From the NCBI RefSeq assembly GCF_009389715.1, contig NC_052399.1, forward strand, positions 23,817,146 to 23,881,145: a stretch of DNA of 64,000 nucleotides, in the 5' to 3' direction. Positions 48,610-62,266 of this stretch are shown piece after piece. This stretch comes from Phoenix dactylifera. Taxonomy: Eukaryota; Streptophyta; Magnoliopsida; Arecales; Arecaceae. A model generated the notes under the pieces. It was given only the letters and a program-made list of their open reading frames with translations. It was not told the origin of the DNA and made no database searches. A program made the position numbers and the translations under genes. Numbering within the stretch: position 1 is the stretch's first letter; each line of letters begins with the position of its first letter.

Positions 48610-51600
48610 TCTAAGCCATCACAGAGGTATTATATTGGTTAATATAATATTCATGAAGTTCATTGGTTTTGCTGACAGCAAGCTATAGATTTGAACAGAA
48701 TTTTTGGCCACCCAGTTCACTGTCCGCTTTCCTAGTCAACCAGCATCTTGTCAGCTCATCTCACATCTGCACCACACTGGATGCCTCCAGAGCCCCTAAG
48801 CTTGGTGAAGCTTCAACTGAAACCTATGCTACCCGTACCCTTCAAGTTACCCTAGATACCTGCACCCGACACCCAAACCTACACACTAGTATAGGACACT
48901 GACATGGTTCTGTCAGAAGAAATTCTTCGATACTGAAATAATCACATGAATACAACATGCACTTGTACCCAGCACACAATCCCGAGTCCACATAACAGAC
49001 TGAAACCACCTCAGTGCCAGAAGGCCAATTTCTGGATTTAATGCTGCCAATGAAGGTCATGGAGCATTCTGCATGTAGGTACGGAATGCATAGGATTGAT
49101 TTTCAGCCACCATGGGACAGCCCATAAAGAATTGCAAAATTAGGCCCGGGCATCTCTTTCTCTCTCTCTGACCAAAGGAAAGCTATTAGGCAAGCTGAGG
49201 ACTCAGATCAATTCTATGGCTTCTCATAGGCACGCCACTCCATTTAGCTAGTGCATTCTAGATTGCTTTCGCTTTAAGACATAAGACATGCATGCACTCC
49301 ATTGGATGTTCACTATAAATTCAATGGTCAAGAACCCTGTAGACATTGGCAGGCAGATATACAGTCCCTCAGTGATTTATGACAAGAGACAGCACTGAAT
49401 TGGAAGAACCAGAAGCGCACGCATTCACGCAACAAGTAATAAAGACCACATGCATTCATGAACCAGTTTACATAGTAGAGTTAAATCTTTCAAGCTAAAT
49501 GGCAGCAAAGCTCAAATTTGAAAATTCTAAACTAAGCAGTGAAGACTATTGTCATCACAAAGATGGCATCCTGGGTGAATCCATGCATTCTTTCCAAAGT
49601 TTCCACTAACCATGAGTACCCGAGAAAGAGCGAACATTTAAAAAGAAAAAAATTATAGTTGGTATACATCAGTTACTGACTTCCTGGTAGTTCATGCATG
49701 CCTGTACATAAATGTAAAATTCTGTAAGACCAAACAGTGAACTGAAAGAAAAAAAAAAGATACATGAATTGGTGGAAACAGGTATTGATTAAATAGGAAT
49801 GTGTGACAGAGTTACAAGAGAAGCTACTTCAGAAATCATAGACGAGGAGCTTCACTGCAACCATACTGATCATAGTTTGATTTATGTGCACTGTGCCGGA
49901 TGACTTTTCTTACTTTATCTCATCAAAATAAGTATAAACGTCATATGTCCATACTCCACATTCGGAAATGTGTGACAGCATTACAAAAGAAGCTATTTCA
50001 GAAATCATAGAAGCAAAGTTTCAGTGCAAACCATACTCACTGATCATAGTTTGGTTTTTGTGTCCTGTGCTGGATGATGCTTCTTACTTCTATCTTATCT
50101 AAATATTGTAAAAAGATCATAAATCTATACTCCATATGAGACCATCTGAGAATAGTTATGTAACCTGAATTGATAAAGGGTAAGAATTACATAAAACTTC
50201 TAACACAGAACCGGAAACTAAATGTTTGATACTAAATGGCATAAAAAGAGAGCAACTAGCCTAATCATCCATATGAAGAAATAGGGTTCTGAAAGTTACC
50301 AGATTGTTATACTCCACTCCAAGTGAGGAACTACACAGACAGCTCAGTAATGCATGGATTTGAGAATGCAACTACAAGGAAAGGCAGATAGGCGACGCTT
50401 TCACATGACATCACTCATCAGCTTTCCTTTCCAGGCTTTTACACCTTACAAAGATGAGATTCAGTTGTACATCTCCATCCAAAAAATGCTAGAAGAGCAT
50501 AAGCAAGGAAATAAATGAGAAGTTGAAGAAAAGATAGCAGAACACCAACAGTGAAAGATGAAGAATAGAAGTATAAGACAGCAACAGATTATGGATTTTA
50601 TACACTTTATTTATCCCATTCTACAATGGAAAACATGATTACTATCACTTATTCCAGGAAGCAATTTGAAATCCATTGAAATGTATAAAGTTTTAGCCAT
50701 GATCATGTTTCCCATAGCCTGCTTACCTTTAGGAAAATTGTCATTTCTATATCCAAATACACTCACAAGAAAAAACCGAGGGAAGGTTTCTATGGCAGAT
50801 ATAATATGTTGAAGTGGAAATTTAGTAAGACTAACTGACTAGGACTGATAGAACCAAAAGTTAGATGAATAACAGAGCATTTATAAAGAGAAATGGTTTG
50901 ACAAGTTGCAGCTCACCCATGAGGTGTTAAATTCAAATAGAAGGGTTGATGAAGAGAATACGAAAACAATAAACTTGCTTATAAGCAGTGAGAAGATGCT
51001 TGAAACCACTTCAAATTAGAAAGTCATAGCCTGCATAGGAAGTAATGGCAAAGCAAGAACCATAAATCTTCTCTGAACACAGTTAGAAATTAAATTTTGT
51101 GTTTCCCTATGTAAATGAATAGATGCTATCCTTTTTGTTTTATGTTGAAACAAATCATGTCTACTTCAATATCATGTACTTTCAAAAAAACCATTCCCCC
51201 CTAACTTTATCTAATAGCATCTTCAAACACCATGCATCATATTTAAAGCCATTTTGATGGTGCTTCTCATATGTTATATTCTGTTTGTCACAGAATATAA
51301 AAGAAACAATAAATTATAGGTCCTGAAATTCTTCAAGGGAATGAGAAACTTTAAAAAAAAATGTTGATGATCAGAAAACTGGACATGCTAATAAAGCACT
51401 TGCATTGAAGCTTCTTAAGAGCACCAGCCAATGATCATTTATTTCATGATCATGCATGCAACATGAAGACCTATTGCTTGGCTGCTCCAAAAAATATGCC
51501 ATGGGAAAGGTTATAACCTTACCAAAAACCATATGATCTAAATATGAATTCTAATTATAGTTCCAAATTCCAACAATTTTTTGCAATTATAAAAATTCGA

Positions 51601-51951
51601 TACTTATTACCGAGCATTTAGATTCTTCCTCCCTGAAAGTTTGTTCCTTCAGATCAGTAGCATAACAACAAATTCAACATAGTACACTGAAACGGTTAAG
51701 TAACTTGAAAAATTGTTACAGCTATACTTTTCTTTAATAACCAAGAACATTTCAAAGTTACTAATGTTGAGATTTTTATATCACAATAAGCTATAATACT
51801 GTGATCTTGCTTGGGCAGTTTAAAAATGACAACAAGAATTTCTATTTTGATGATCTCTAGTTCAAGAGCACAGCTTTAATCCTCAGTCAGTACTATATTG
51901 CAACCAACTCCGAAGAGTACAAAACAGCATAGCAATTTAGCTGTTTCTAGT

Positions 51952-54166
51952 TGTCACGCCCCGAACCCGGGGCCCGGGACGCGAGCAGACGCCGCGCACC
52001 TGCAGGGCGGACCCCGCAGGCATGCAAGGCAGATAAATCAGATCAACCATCAATAACTAAATAAAAATAAATTCCAGCTTTCATATCAAATGTCTACATA
52101 CACATATGTCAAAAGAAAAGTCAATATCTACTAGCTAAATACATCATGATCACTCCATCCCGTAATCCTTATAATCATATGTCATCACCTGCAAAAAAAT
52201 GTAAATAGTAGGAGTGAGCTAACAGCTCAGTAGGCAACATCATGCAATAAAGTCATCATATAACATGTCATGATGCATATGAAAAGCAGCTAAAACTCAT
52301 GAATCCAAAAATCCACACGATAACCCGTAAACCCGATCCGAGATTTAAAATAACTCAACCGCATGACTACGGCCACATCACCCAGTGGCATGGTTACACC
52401 GAAGTGTCAATACAACTCTCCGCAGAGCCGCTCCACTGAGCCAACACACCACTGTGCCGCACCCCCTGGTGCCAATCTTACGCTCCACCGAGCTTCTCCG
52501 AAGAGCAAAACGCACCCCTGTGCCGCCACTATTCTATCACCGGTGGTCGCGGTGTCGGAACTAGTTCCTCAGTACAAGTCGACAGGGCCAACGTATCATC
52601 CCATTGGCGGGGCCTAGACTATAGTCACGCGGTTTTAAAAATCAATAAATCAATTTTCCACATGGTAAATTTCCAAATCAAAGTCATGATAATGCTCCCA
52701 ATAGTAAAGCACATAACAGTTTATGAAATTAAATATTTAATTCTAATTCTAACACATAATGCCAATAATAAATCATAACATCAACATATGCAGATACATG
52801 TTAAAATTCTACTTTAAAGCAATAGGTCACCTACCTGGGCTAGCTTAAAAAAATCCCTGCCACAGATATCACGAACCCCTGATTAAACATAAACATTAAT
52901 TATTTAATTAATTAAGAAACATAATTTAAACTATTTCCAATCCCTTAAACTCCTAAGTTCATAGATCCAAGAATGGGCCCCCAAGATCAAACATAGACCC
53001 TAAGAACAAGTAAACCAAAACCCCAAAATCAGAATCCTTTAAACCCAAAACCAATTGTAGCCCAAAACAAATTAGGCCCAATTGAACCAAACCAGATTAC
53101 AGGTCCAGATCAGATCTCGGGCCCAAACCAATCCAGCCCATAGATCCAATCAGGTCCAACTCAGCCCAAAAACAAATCTCCAGCCCAACCCAAACCAGAT
53201 TTGATCAGACCAGATTAGATCAAATCTTAACAAACCAGATTACACTCAAATCAGACCAACCCAAATTTCTGACTCAGATTCAGACCCAAAATCTAATTTC
53301 AATCCGAAGCTGATTATTCATATTGCAACTCAAACTCAAATCAAATCCAATTCAAGGAATAGGTGGAACCGGTTCATAGCCTGAACCGGTTCATGGTCTG
53401 ATCCACAAATGAGGAACGGAAATCAAAACAAGAAAAAGCCCAGGAAGAAGAAAGAAGAAGAAGAAGAAGAAGAAAAAGGAGAAGAAGAAGGGGAAGGAAG
53501 GAAGAAGAGACGGTGGCTGGTGGTTCCGATCGGCCTTCGGCGGCCGACCGTGGCCCTCGGCGGCGGCGCTCGGCCAGCCGCCATCGGCCACGCCGCTGTC
53601 ACGAGCAGCGCGGAAGAGAAGAAGAAAAGAAGAAGAAGAGGAAGAAAGGGAGGGAAGAGAGAGGCCGGGGCTGGAAAGCCCGGCCCCCCGTTCGTCCACC
53701 TCCGGCCGAACTCGTTTCGGCCCGGATTGACCCCGGTCGGACACCGTCGGCCGGCCGAATCTCACAAAAACTTCTCCGAAACAGGGAAAGTGAAACCGAT
53801 TAACATACCCTCATTCCTCTCCCCTTAAATCCATAAAAATGTAGTAAATGGGTTGTCTTTCTCACCTCCGGTCGTCGACGAGTGGATTCCCGGCGGCTCC
53901 GGCAGCGACGGTGACTCCGGCGATCCTCTCAAAAAGAGGGAAAAAGAAGAGGAGGAAAGAATCAATTTTTTTAGAGGGATGGGGGCTCCTCTGAGAGTTC
54001 CTAAACTCTCTTAAACGAAGAGAGAGAGAGAGGGGAGAGGGGTGCGGGGAGGTTTCGCTGGCCGTTCGGCCGGCGTGGTGATCGTGGGGATGACCACGAT
54101 GAACAAACTGAAGTCGGCACCCATTGCCGACTTCAGTTCGTTGGGCCCAACAAAAATTTCAGGTCT
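51952..54166 (-). mobile_element. Solo LTR, Tekay-like group, in duplication copy 2
   Basis: It begins TGTCACGCCCCGAACCCGG, the same terminus as at 20388, after CTGTTTCTAGT. The copy-1 flank (TTTTTCTAGTATTCTAGAAG near 28372) is uninterrupted. The right border is uncertain: the flank resumes at TTAGTATTCTAG, possibly a mutated CTAGT target duplication. It contains one CCCATTGGCGGGGCC unit (52600), a GA-rich tract, a GC-rich zone and hairpins at the far end. Confidence 0.75.
54106..54138. repeat. Perfect 14-bp hairpin near the LTR 5' end
   Basis: AACTGAAGTCGGCA (54106-54119) pairs with TGCCGACTTCAGTT (54125-54138) across a 5-base loop. A 7-bp stem ATCGTGG/CCACGAT (54081-54087 and 54093-54099) lies beside it. 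Confidence 0.85.
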
Positions 54167-55628
54167 TTAGTATTCTAGATGGAACTTAAAAAATCTGAAA
54201 AATGGTACAAACTGCAAGCAAAGTTTTCATTATTAAAAGATGAAGTGCAGTCAGATGCATTATAATCATATAGGGCCATAAACCAAAGCTGGTTATACCA
54301 TAACTGAATCTTGATTCTTGCACCATGTATAACAACTCAACTTCAAGACCACCCTCATTGGAGGAAGGTGTCCTCAATTGTAGATAACAGCCATAAATGT
54401 GGCCTTAATCACATGGTCCTCCACTTTCTAGCAAAGTTGGCAAAAAGCACTTCCTTGTAAGAGGATTGGAACGTTCACCTCTTATTGCAGGGTGAAGATT
54501 GTGCTGGCATCATGGGATGTCGCTTGATATCCTGAGTAATTTAGATTATTATACAATAGAGAAATAAGCAACTTAGAGTTTTAGCACTCATCTCAATTTG
54601 CCATCAGTGATATAAAAATAAGGGGCTAGCTGACACTTGATGGCATGTAAGTACTTACATGCATTGCAATTACCCTCCCAATTCTGCTGTATCTGTCTAC
54701 CTCTCACCAAGCACTTTAAAGTTTGATCTTTTGAAAGCCTGCACATAGAGCTCTTACATGTCGCGGAACTAATGAATGTGAACCATCTATGCAGCAGATG
54801 ACGCAATTGTAATTTTAAACAATATCAGCATGACATTTATATTAAAAGGGTACCCAGGCACATTTGCAAGAAACAATACAAAATGAAAAAGTATAAGATT
54901 AAAATCTTAATACACTGAAATGAACTGTATGACATAAAAAAAAATGAATTTCAATATCCCATAATATTATTTTAAATGCATCAACAACATATACATACAA
55001 CAATCATGGCCAGTCTGGCTGTTGATCTAATAGTGCACAGGAAATTTACCTTGAACGAAGAACAAGATCAGTTTCTCTCATGCTTTACAAGAGACAATAA
55101 GACATAGCAGGCAATCTAAGAAAAATTGACATCAGGCATCATATTCTCTGTCTTCTGAGAAAACAGAGAACCTGCTTTAGAGTTCCTCTGGATGGGGTTA
55201 GCATTTGCTGCAAACTTGTAAATATATATCAGGGAACTCCTCATCTCCGGAGTCCCCCATGGCAATATTTGTGTGCATGAAAGACTTGCCACAATCAAAA
55301 GATCCTGAGGGAATAAACAGAAATTCCGGACAGTAAAGACTATATAAAATAAAAGCCTTCTTCTATTTGCAATAGAAGTCATGCCATTGACAGATCCAAA
55401 TACATTGAAGCGAATAAGATCACATCAGGTATCAACTAAAATATATAGAGGCTTATGAACAGAAGTGTATTCATATCGATAAGAAGGCTAAAGAACTTCT
55501 CACGATGAACTCCACATACAGAAAGCAAGGCATGTCAAATATGATCAACATGCACATAGAAAAAAAAGCATGCCAACCATGCGTTCACAACAAACTCCAT
55601 ATATAAAGACATATGACAGCAAGTCTAA

Positions 55629-57294
55629 GACCCTATTTGGGAGAGCTGTTGGCAGTAGAGCTTTTGGAAATAGAGCTGTCTAAAGTAGAGCGTTTATAAA
55701 AAGCTGTTTGCTGTTTGGTAACTATATTTCTAAAGTACCGTGGCACTTTAACATGTGTTTGGTAAACAAACTGGAAAAATACTTGTGTGACAAAATAACC
55801 ATAAAGGACATTACTAGTATTATACAACATAGCATAATAAAATATAATATGTATTAATACATAAATATATAATATAGTATAATATTAATGGAATGTAATA
55901 TAATATTATTATAATATAGTACTATAACATTGTGCATTATAGGATAATAATTTAATATAATATTAAATTATTTAACATAACATATCAATGTATTATGATA
56001 TAATGTAATATAATATTATATTTATAGTATAATACAATAATAAATGTATAAAATATTATAATTATTAGTGTAAATTAATTTTTCACCCTTCTGATGACCA
56101 TTTCTCTCTAACAAATTTTCTAGCTAAGTAATAAAATTGGTTAAATAATGACTAATATTTTTATTTATTTATTTATTTATTTATTTAGATCAAATTATTT
56201 GCCACTCACTCATTATTTTTCTTTTTGTTTATTTTATTTAGTTATTTATTTATTATTTTATTTCATTGAAATATATTTATTTATTATCTTATTTATTTAT
56301 TCGTTCATTCGTATATATATTTATTTATGCATTTATTCTTTTCTTTTCTTTTCTTTTTCTTTCCTTTTCTTCTTTTTCTTTCCTTTCCTTTTTTTTCTTT
56401 TTTTTTCTTTTCCTTTTTCTTCTCTTTTCTCCTTCCTTCCTCTCTTCCCTTATTTATTTATTTATTTATTTTCTTTTCTTTTTCTTTCTTTTTCTTTTTT
56501 CTTCTCTTTTTTTCTTTTCTTTTCTTTTCTTTTCTTCTCTTTTTTCTTTCCTTTTCTTCTTTTTTTCTTTTTTTTTCTTTTCTTTTTTCTTCTCTTCTTC
56601 TCCTTCCTCTCTTCCCTTCTTCTCCTTTCTTATCCTCCCACGAGCCCGCCAGGCCGCGGCAGCCGCGGGAGGGGGCCTGGCCGTGGCCGTGGCTCACCAT
56701 GGCCAGCGGCTGGTCGCAGCGCAGCGAAGCCCCATGATCGACTGCCATGGGGGCTTCGCTGTGGCTCACCTCCCCAGTCCTGCGGATGGCGGAGGCCCGG
56801 CCACCCCACGGCTGAGCCCGGCCGCTCCACAGGCCGGCCGCACGCCACGGGTGGCGTCGCTGCCGCCTACGAAGGGGTCGCCGGCCACGGGTGGTGGCTG
56901 CCACCGTGGGCAGCCACGACCTCCCAAAACAAAACAAAACAAAAAAAAAGAGGAAGAAGGAACAGAGGTGGCGGTGTTGAGAGGAAGAAGAAGATAGAGA
57001 GGGAGAGGGAGAGGGATGGGTGAGAGAGAAAGAGGCGAGATGAGAGTTTTAGGAGAAAAAAATGAGATTTAAATGGAGGTATTTCGGTCAAAAAAACAGC
57101 TTCCCGACAAAGCTAAAAACAGCGTTTTCGGAAAGCTCCAAAATGGAGCTTCTCCCACAAAGTTGTTTTCAGCTTTCTGGAAAAGCTGAAACAACTTTCT
57201 AAAATTTTTACCAAACACCCTTTTCCATTCAAAAGTACTTTTAGAAGGCCAAAAAGCACTTTCTGGCTCTCCAAAAGTTCCCCCAAACAGGGCC
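55629..57294. mobile_element. Tourist-like (PIF/Harbinger) element, long form
   Basis: It starts GACCCTATTTGGGAGAGC and ends CCCCCAAACAGGGCC, inverted repeats flanked by TAA on both sides (55626-55628 and 57295-57297). No transposase is present. The AT-rich left half (55830-56080) matches the 719-bp element at 63046 in reverse complement. The extra part (about 56110-57000) holds a TATT microsatellite, a long CT tract and a GC-rich block (56640-56930). The long open frames over it are composition artefacts. Confidence 0.8.
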
Positions 57295-58226
57295 TAAGAA
57301 CTTCTCACAACGAACTGAATATACAAAGAGCAAGGCATGCTAAATATGATCACCCTACAGAAAGAAAAGCATGCTAACCATGTTGCTAAAAAGTAGAATT
57401 TCCTGTGATGTCTGGGATTGCTAGCTAATAACCTATGCTAAAGAGAAAAGTGGAGATGAAGGGTGGGGGAAGGGGATGGGCAGGAAGAGGAGGGTCGGAA
57501 GGGCTAGGGCACAAGGAGGAGGGTGGTGGGGAAGAGAGGGGGGAGAGAGAAGAAATGGAGGAGATGAGGAATGGTGGGAGAGGGTGATGGGCAAGCGACG
57601 GGGGTACAGAGATGGAGCATCTGGTAGGGAATAATAACTGGATTTCTATTGGACTCTAAAACAAGCCTGAACCCCTTGGGCTAGGCCCAAAGCCCAACTT
57701 CAAGCCGGCTAGGCCCAATAAATCTTGGCCAGCTCAGCCAATTTCCAACCCTATGACAAATAACAGGGAATAATAACTCTTGAGACACCATAAGTTTTCC
57801 ACTTTTATGACAAAACTAATTTTCTTTTTCCCAAAATTATCCATCGACGTTGATATCGGTTGGATTTCTCTAAAGAAAACTGCTATCAATAAGCTGTCGG
57901 TAGTCAAGGAATGGTGCAGTGCACAAGGTGTAAGTAGTGTTAGTCACATATTGCTTGGCCAATCATCATCTTCCACATAGGATTTGGCAGGCAATCTCTA
58001 GCATTTTCCATACCATAAAGAAAGAAAAGGGAAAGCCAGAGTCCAGAAAGCTCAGTCCTAGTTCTCTACCCACATGGAACCAGGATTTGATATTTTCTAT
58101 TAATGCCTATATGCATTATTTATTTGTAATATTAACACCTGTATGCATATATTTGTTCGTTACACAACCAAAATGATTAGTTTTGAGTACAAAATAGACA
58201 TACATATCAGTTAGGAGAATGAAGCT

Positions 58227-59037
58227 TGTTGGGGGAGCGCAGCTCCCCCCCCCCCCCCTCGAGTGCATGAGAACCTTGCCGTCAGAGGACCGGATGACGG
58301 CCGAGCTCGGTGCCCGACCCCGGAACATCCGACCCGAAGAGCTCCCGACCTCGGAGGTCCGCCCTCGCCGCCCACCTGCCGCGGTTGCATCCTGCCAAAG
58401 TCTGGTCAGGGGCCATACCCCGCCACCGCCTCCGGCATTTAATGCGCATGACCTCTGCAAACCCCCGACTCACTCAACAATTAATGTGTATCTCCGACTC
58501 ACACAACAATTAATGTGTATCTCCGACTCACTCAACAATTAATGTGTATCGCCGGCTCACTCAACAATCAATGCGCATGGCTCCTGTTATCTACGGATCC
58601 TCAGTCCTCCACGGCAAATCGGCTCGGCAGCGTTCATTCAACCGTGACAACTCTCTGATCCCGGCCTCACCTCCGACATCGAAGCATTAATTCACCTGAT
58701 CGCGCATCAACTCGAGCGACGTGCTAAGCCGTACAGCGACCTCGCCCCATCACATCACAGGTAATCCGACCCCCCTATAAAGAGGAACCCCTCCTCAATG
58801 GGGGTTGGACTCAGAAAAAAGAAAGCAGAACGCTTCTTCCCCCTTCCTCTCTCCCAAATTTAAACCTCTTCTAACTTAAGCATCGGAGGGCCGGCGCCGG
58901 AAACCCCGGCCACCGGCTTTTTGCAGGTCCCCCCTCCACGGAGGACGCCGCTCGCCGATAGATCGCCGCCCGCCAGAGTTCGCCGAAGCTCCTCCTCCTC
59001 AGCCGACGGCCGCCCCCGGGTCCAATTTCCAGCAACA
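58227..59037 (+). mobile_element. Solo LTR, Tat-like, 811 bp
   Basis: It runs from TGTTGGGGGAGCGCAGCTCC to TTTCCAGCAACA and is flanked by the perfect 5-bp target duplication AAGCT (58222-58226 and 59038-59042). A CCTATAAAGAGG box lies near 58776, and GCATCGGAGGGCCGGCGCC near 58880 recalls the LTR at 12574. It carries about four 30-bp units ACTCAACAATTAATGTGTAT (58470-58575) and a run of 15 C at about 58246. Confidence 0.88.
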
Positions 59038-61544
59038 AAGCTAAATAAAATTTAGGATTTTTTGCATGAATATCCTTCTAAAAATTCAAATTTGCATGAA
59101 TAACCTCTTAAAATTTATATTTATTTCTGTACCCTCATAAAACACTATTTTTACACAAATTTTCCTAATATAACGGTTCTTCTAACACCGTTAATAAAAA
59201 CCATATTTATTTTAATTTAAAATAAAATAAAATTTTAAAATTAACTTTTTGTCCTCCATCGTGATCGCCTTATAATATTTCTTTTTGCACATCTATCCAT
59301 TAAGAATATTTTAGTCATTTTAATTTGAAAAGCGCAAGATAATCAGTACTATTAAGTGAAAATTGTAAGGTGGCCAGTACAAGCTTCGGCACTAGACCAT
59401 TTAGATAATGAGCTAGTTCCATTAATAATTCTGAATATGTTTCTCTAACAACTATTCAATATGTCAATAACATACCACTTAGTAATCTCTTCATCTCAAC
59501 ATTTTTTGGCCAATTATAGACATCCATGCTTGGAGATAACTTCTTCATGATGCCTATGACATGGAAAGATATAAAACATGCACATTGACCATAACGATAA
59601 GAGATACATAAAGTCTGTAATTTCCAGCCGTACTTAAAATTCTGACTTCTAGAAAATTCATGACTAGCTCAATCTGAAAATACTTTTTAAGAGGAAGAAC
59701 TATAAATCTAATAATCTACTAGTATTTGTTAGTCAAGTCATACCAAGTAGAAGATCCTTACAGATGCATGCAAACAAAACATGATATACAACAAGCAACA
59801 ATGTACTTATATTCAAACATTAACCAGTAAAGTGACAAAAAGAATAAATCTTGGTATGAATTCATAATTTCAATGGGAACGTTTTAACTAGTTGTAGAGA
59901 CAAAATAGCATATAAACTAGAACTCTGAGAACGAAACATGGTCGGAAGTGACTACAAACCAGCACATGATAACTGTACTTGTGGGGCAGCAGTGCTTGAC
60001 AAGGACAAGATCACGGGAATTTTAGCCAAAAAATCTCTTTCAAAGTTATCGAGCAACAAAGAAGGCATCTAACTACAAAAGGGAGGGAAAGAAAGGAGTT
60101 TATATTCCCCACTTAGCATTTCAAGACAACGAAAGAAGGCAAGGATGTCTGTAATTAAAAGAGAGTAATGCAAAACAAAGCAGATAACACATTTTTTTAC
60201 GTAATATAATGGGTAAAAACAACTAATGACAAATAAGAGAAGCATACTATTTCATTTCTATTAGTCTTCCCCCTACAGGATTCCAACTCCAACAGCCAAG
60301 CTCAAGGATTCAAATTTATCAGTCAGGATAAATATAATATGCAAATTAAACAAGAAACAACCAGACTGGCAGATACAGATCAAGGAATACACAGATGAAG
60401 TAAATAAGTTAATCAAAGTATGGAGACATCAAACCCGCTAATAGATATTATGTCACCAGCACAAACTTTTGTTATCCAATGCTGAATGGCATTCAAAGCA
60501 GTATCACCATCGGCAATGCTATGATTAGTGGTTTGACTTTGGGACTACCTATAGAGAAGAACAGATAGTTGGAATTTTTTTTAAAGAAAAAAGGCTAGCA
60601 AATCAAAACAAGCACAACAGAACATTTAAGCAAAAGTATGATTGCATTCAACAATCACTATTTAATCCAATATTTTTACACTTTAACATCCGTAGCCTTC
60701 CTTTTAAAATCCATGTTGGCCAAACTAGTTGAAAATAGATACATACATACATACAGAATTGCTTCAAATTACTTGATAGTAAACCTAAAATCTAAATAAG
60801 GCTAAACAATTGCTTCTATTAACTAAAAATCACATATACTGTTCCTCATAAGCCATTGACAGGTTCTGAAGAAGGGTTCTTCCACCAGAGAAAGGAAGAA
60901 AGAAAAAAGGAAAATGCAATAGGGTAAATTCCATTCAAGCATTCCAACATTCAAATCACCAAACACATCAGTAACATAGCACAAGACCAAATCTTTCACA
61001 AGAAATAAGATATCCATTGAATACAAGAAAGAAAGAAAGAGAGGAAAAGCATCGAGTAGTTCCATTCAAGCGTTCCAATACTGAAATCATTGATCACACA
61101 AGTAGCACAACATTGAATCTCTCGCAAGAAATACCTTTCACACACATAACAGAAATGAAGGAAGAAAGAAACAAAGAAACCACAACATAATAACTCGACT
61201 GAAGCATTCCAATATTGAAATCATTAAAATAGCACAAGATCACAATAAATAAGAAAATTATGAATCACATAGATGAAGAAATGAAGAAAGCAACCAGCAT
61301 ACAAAAAAGATCAAATGTTGAACCTTGAACAAGTTATTTTCCCTCAAGTCTAAAAAAAAAAAGAAAGAAAGAAAAAGACAAAAAGTGCTAATTATGCCTG
61401 TCAAACTTTCTGCAGATTAAAAAAATCAAAGAAAAAAAGAAATAGAATTAAATCAAGAACCCATTTGGAAAATATAATATACACACACCAATGCACCATC
61501 TCTTCATCCTTCCTCAGATATTCTTGCAATTGCTCGCTTTAACC

Positions 61545-61722
61545 CGCAAGTCCAGTATAGTCTTCGTTATGCCATCCGGAACCCGTTTCCCGCTACGGGT
61601 AGGATCAACTAAAACACACCCTCCTCGCTGTCCAACCCAATCTAAACATTAAAATCGCAAGTCCAATATAGTCTTCGTTATGCCATGCATCCGGCAACCG
61701 TTTCCCGCTAAGGGTTGGATAA
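61545..61722 (-). repeat. Partial duplication of RIT1 exon 2 within copy 2
   Basis: About 65 bp of exon 2 (CGCAAGTCCAGTATAGTCTTC at 61547 onward, plus strand) recurs at 61657 as CGCAAGTCCAATATAGTCTTC, with an inserted GCAT. Copy 1 has only one such segment. Confidence 0.8.
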
Positions 61723-62256
61723 TTTCATCGTTGATTCCCTAAATAAAAGAAAGCCTATCTTTCTTCCCCCTTTGAAACCCTCTAATCGTAAACAGCCCGA
61801 AATCCAAATGGAAACCAGCACAATCCAATCAAAGCGACAAGAACGCTTAGATTTCCAAGAAATCCATAAAGAACACCAAAAGAACCACGAATTCCATTGT
61901 TTCTTGAGAAAAGAAAAGAAAAAGAAAGGAAAAGACAGGGAAGGGGCGGTGGATCAGACTACCGGCGAGGTGGGCAAGTTGAGGCGAGAGGTGCCGAAGG
62001 ACCACTTGTTGGTGTGGCCGTCGGAGGACTTAAATATATATCAGGTGGCCGCGAAGCGGGGAGAGTGCCGGGGGCCGCAGCGGAGTTAGGCGAGGAGGGG
62101 GAGGTCCAGCCAGGCGCCGATGGAGATGGAACGGACTGCATTGTAGAGGAGGGTTTTGCCCCTCCGACGCCATGGCCGCGACTCGATAAAGAAAGACCAA
62201 GGGAGAGAGACTCCGGTTACGAGGAAACGACGGAAGGAAACGACTCCTGAGTCCTG

Positions 62257-62266
62257 ATATTTATAG
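62257..62266 (-). promoter_or_regulatory. TATA box of RIT1-like pseudogene copy 2
   Basis: CTATAAATAT on the minus strand, 84 bases upstream of the ATG and identical to the box of copy 1. Confidence 0.6.

Larger units (their letters stand above)
55150..62173 (-). pseudogene. RIT1: RIT1-like pseudogene, copy 2
   Basis: Exon 1 begins ATGGCGTCGGAG at 62173 and keeps LLYNAVRSISIGAWLDLPLL, then a TAA and further frame changes, up to a GT at 61962. Exon 2 begins at 61632 and encodes GQRGGCVLVDPTRSGKR, then VPDGITKTI. The base before the exon makes the acceptor TG instead of AG. The break between KTI and the WTCGL-like segment is the same as in copy 1. The late segment at about 55220-55150 encodes YKFAANANP and then SRGTLKQVLCFL two bases out of frame, again as in copy 1. 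All three insertions in this copy lie inside or beside the former gene. Confidence 0.78.

Noticed and set aside
56148..57023. 291-codon plus-strand frame in the Tourist-like element
   Set aside because: The first half is translated TATT and CT microsatellite (Phe, Leu, Ile, Ser). The rest overlaps other open frames with no domain.
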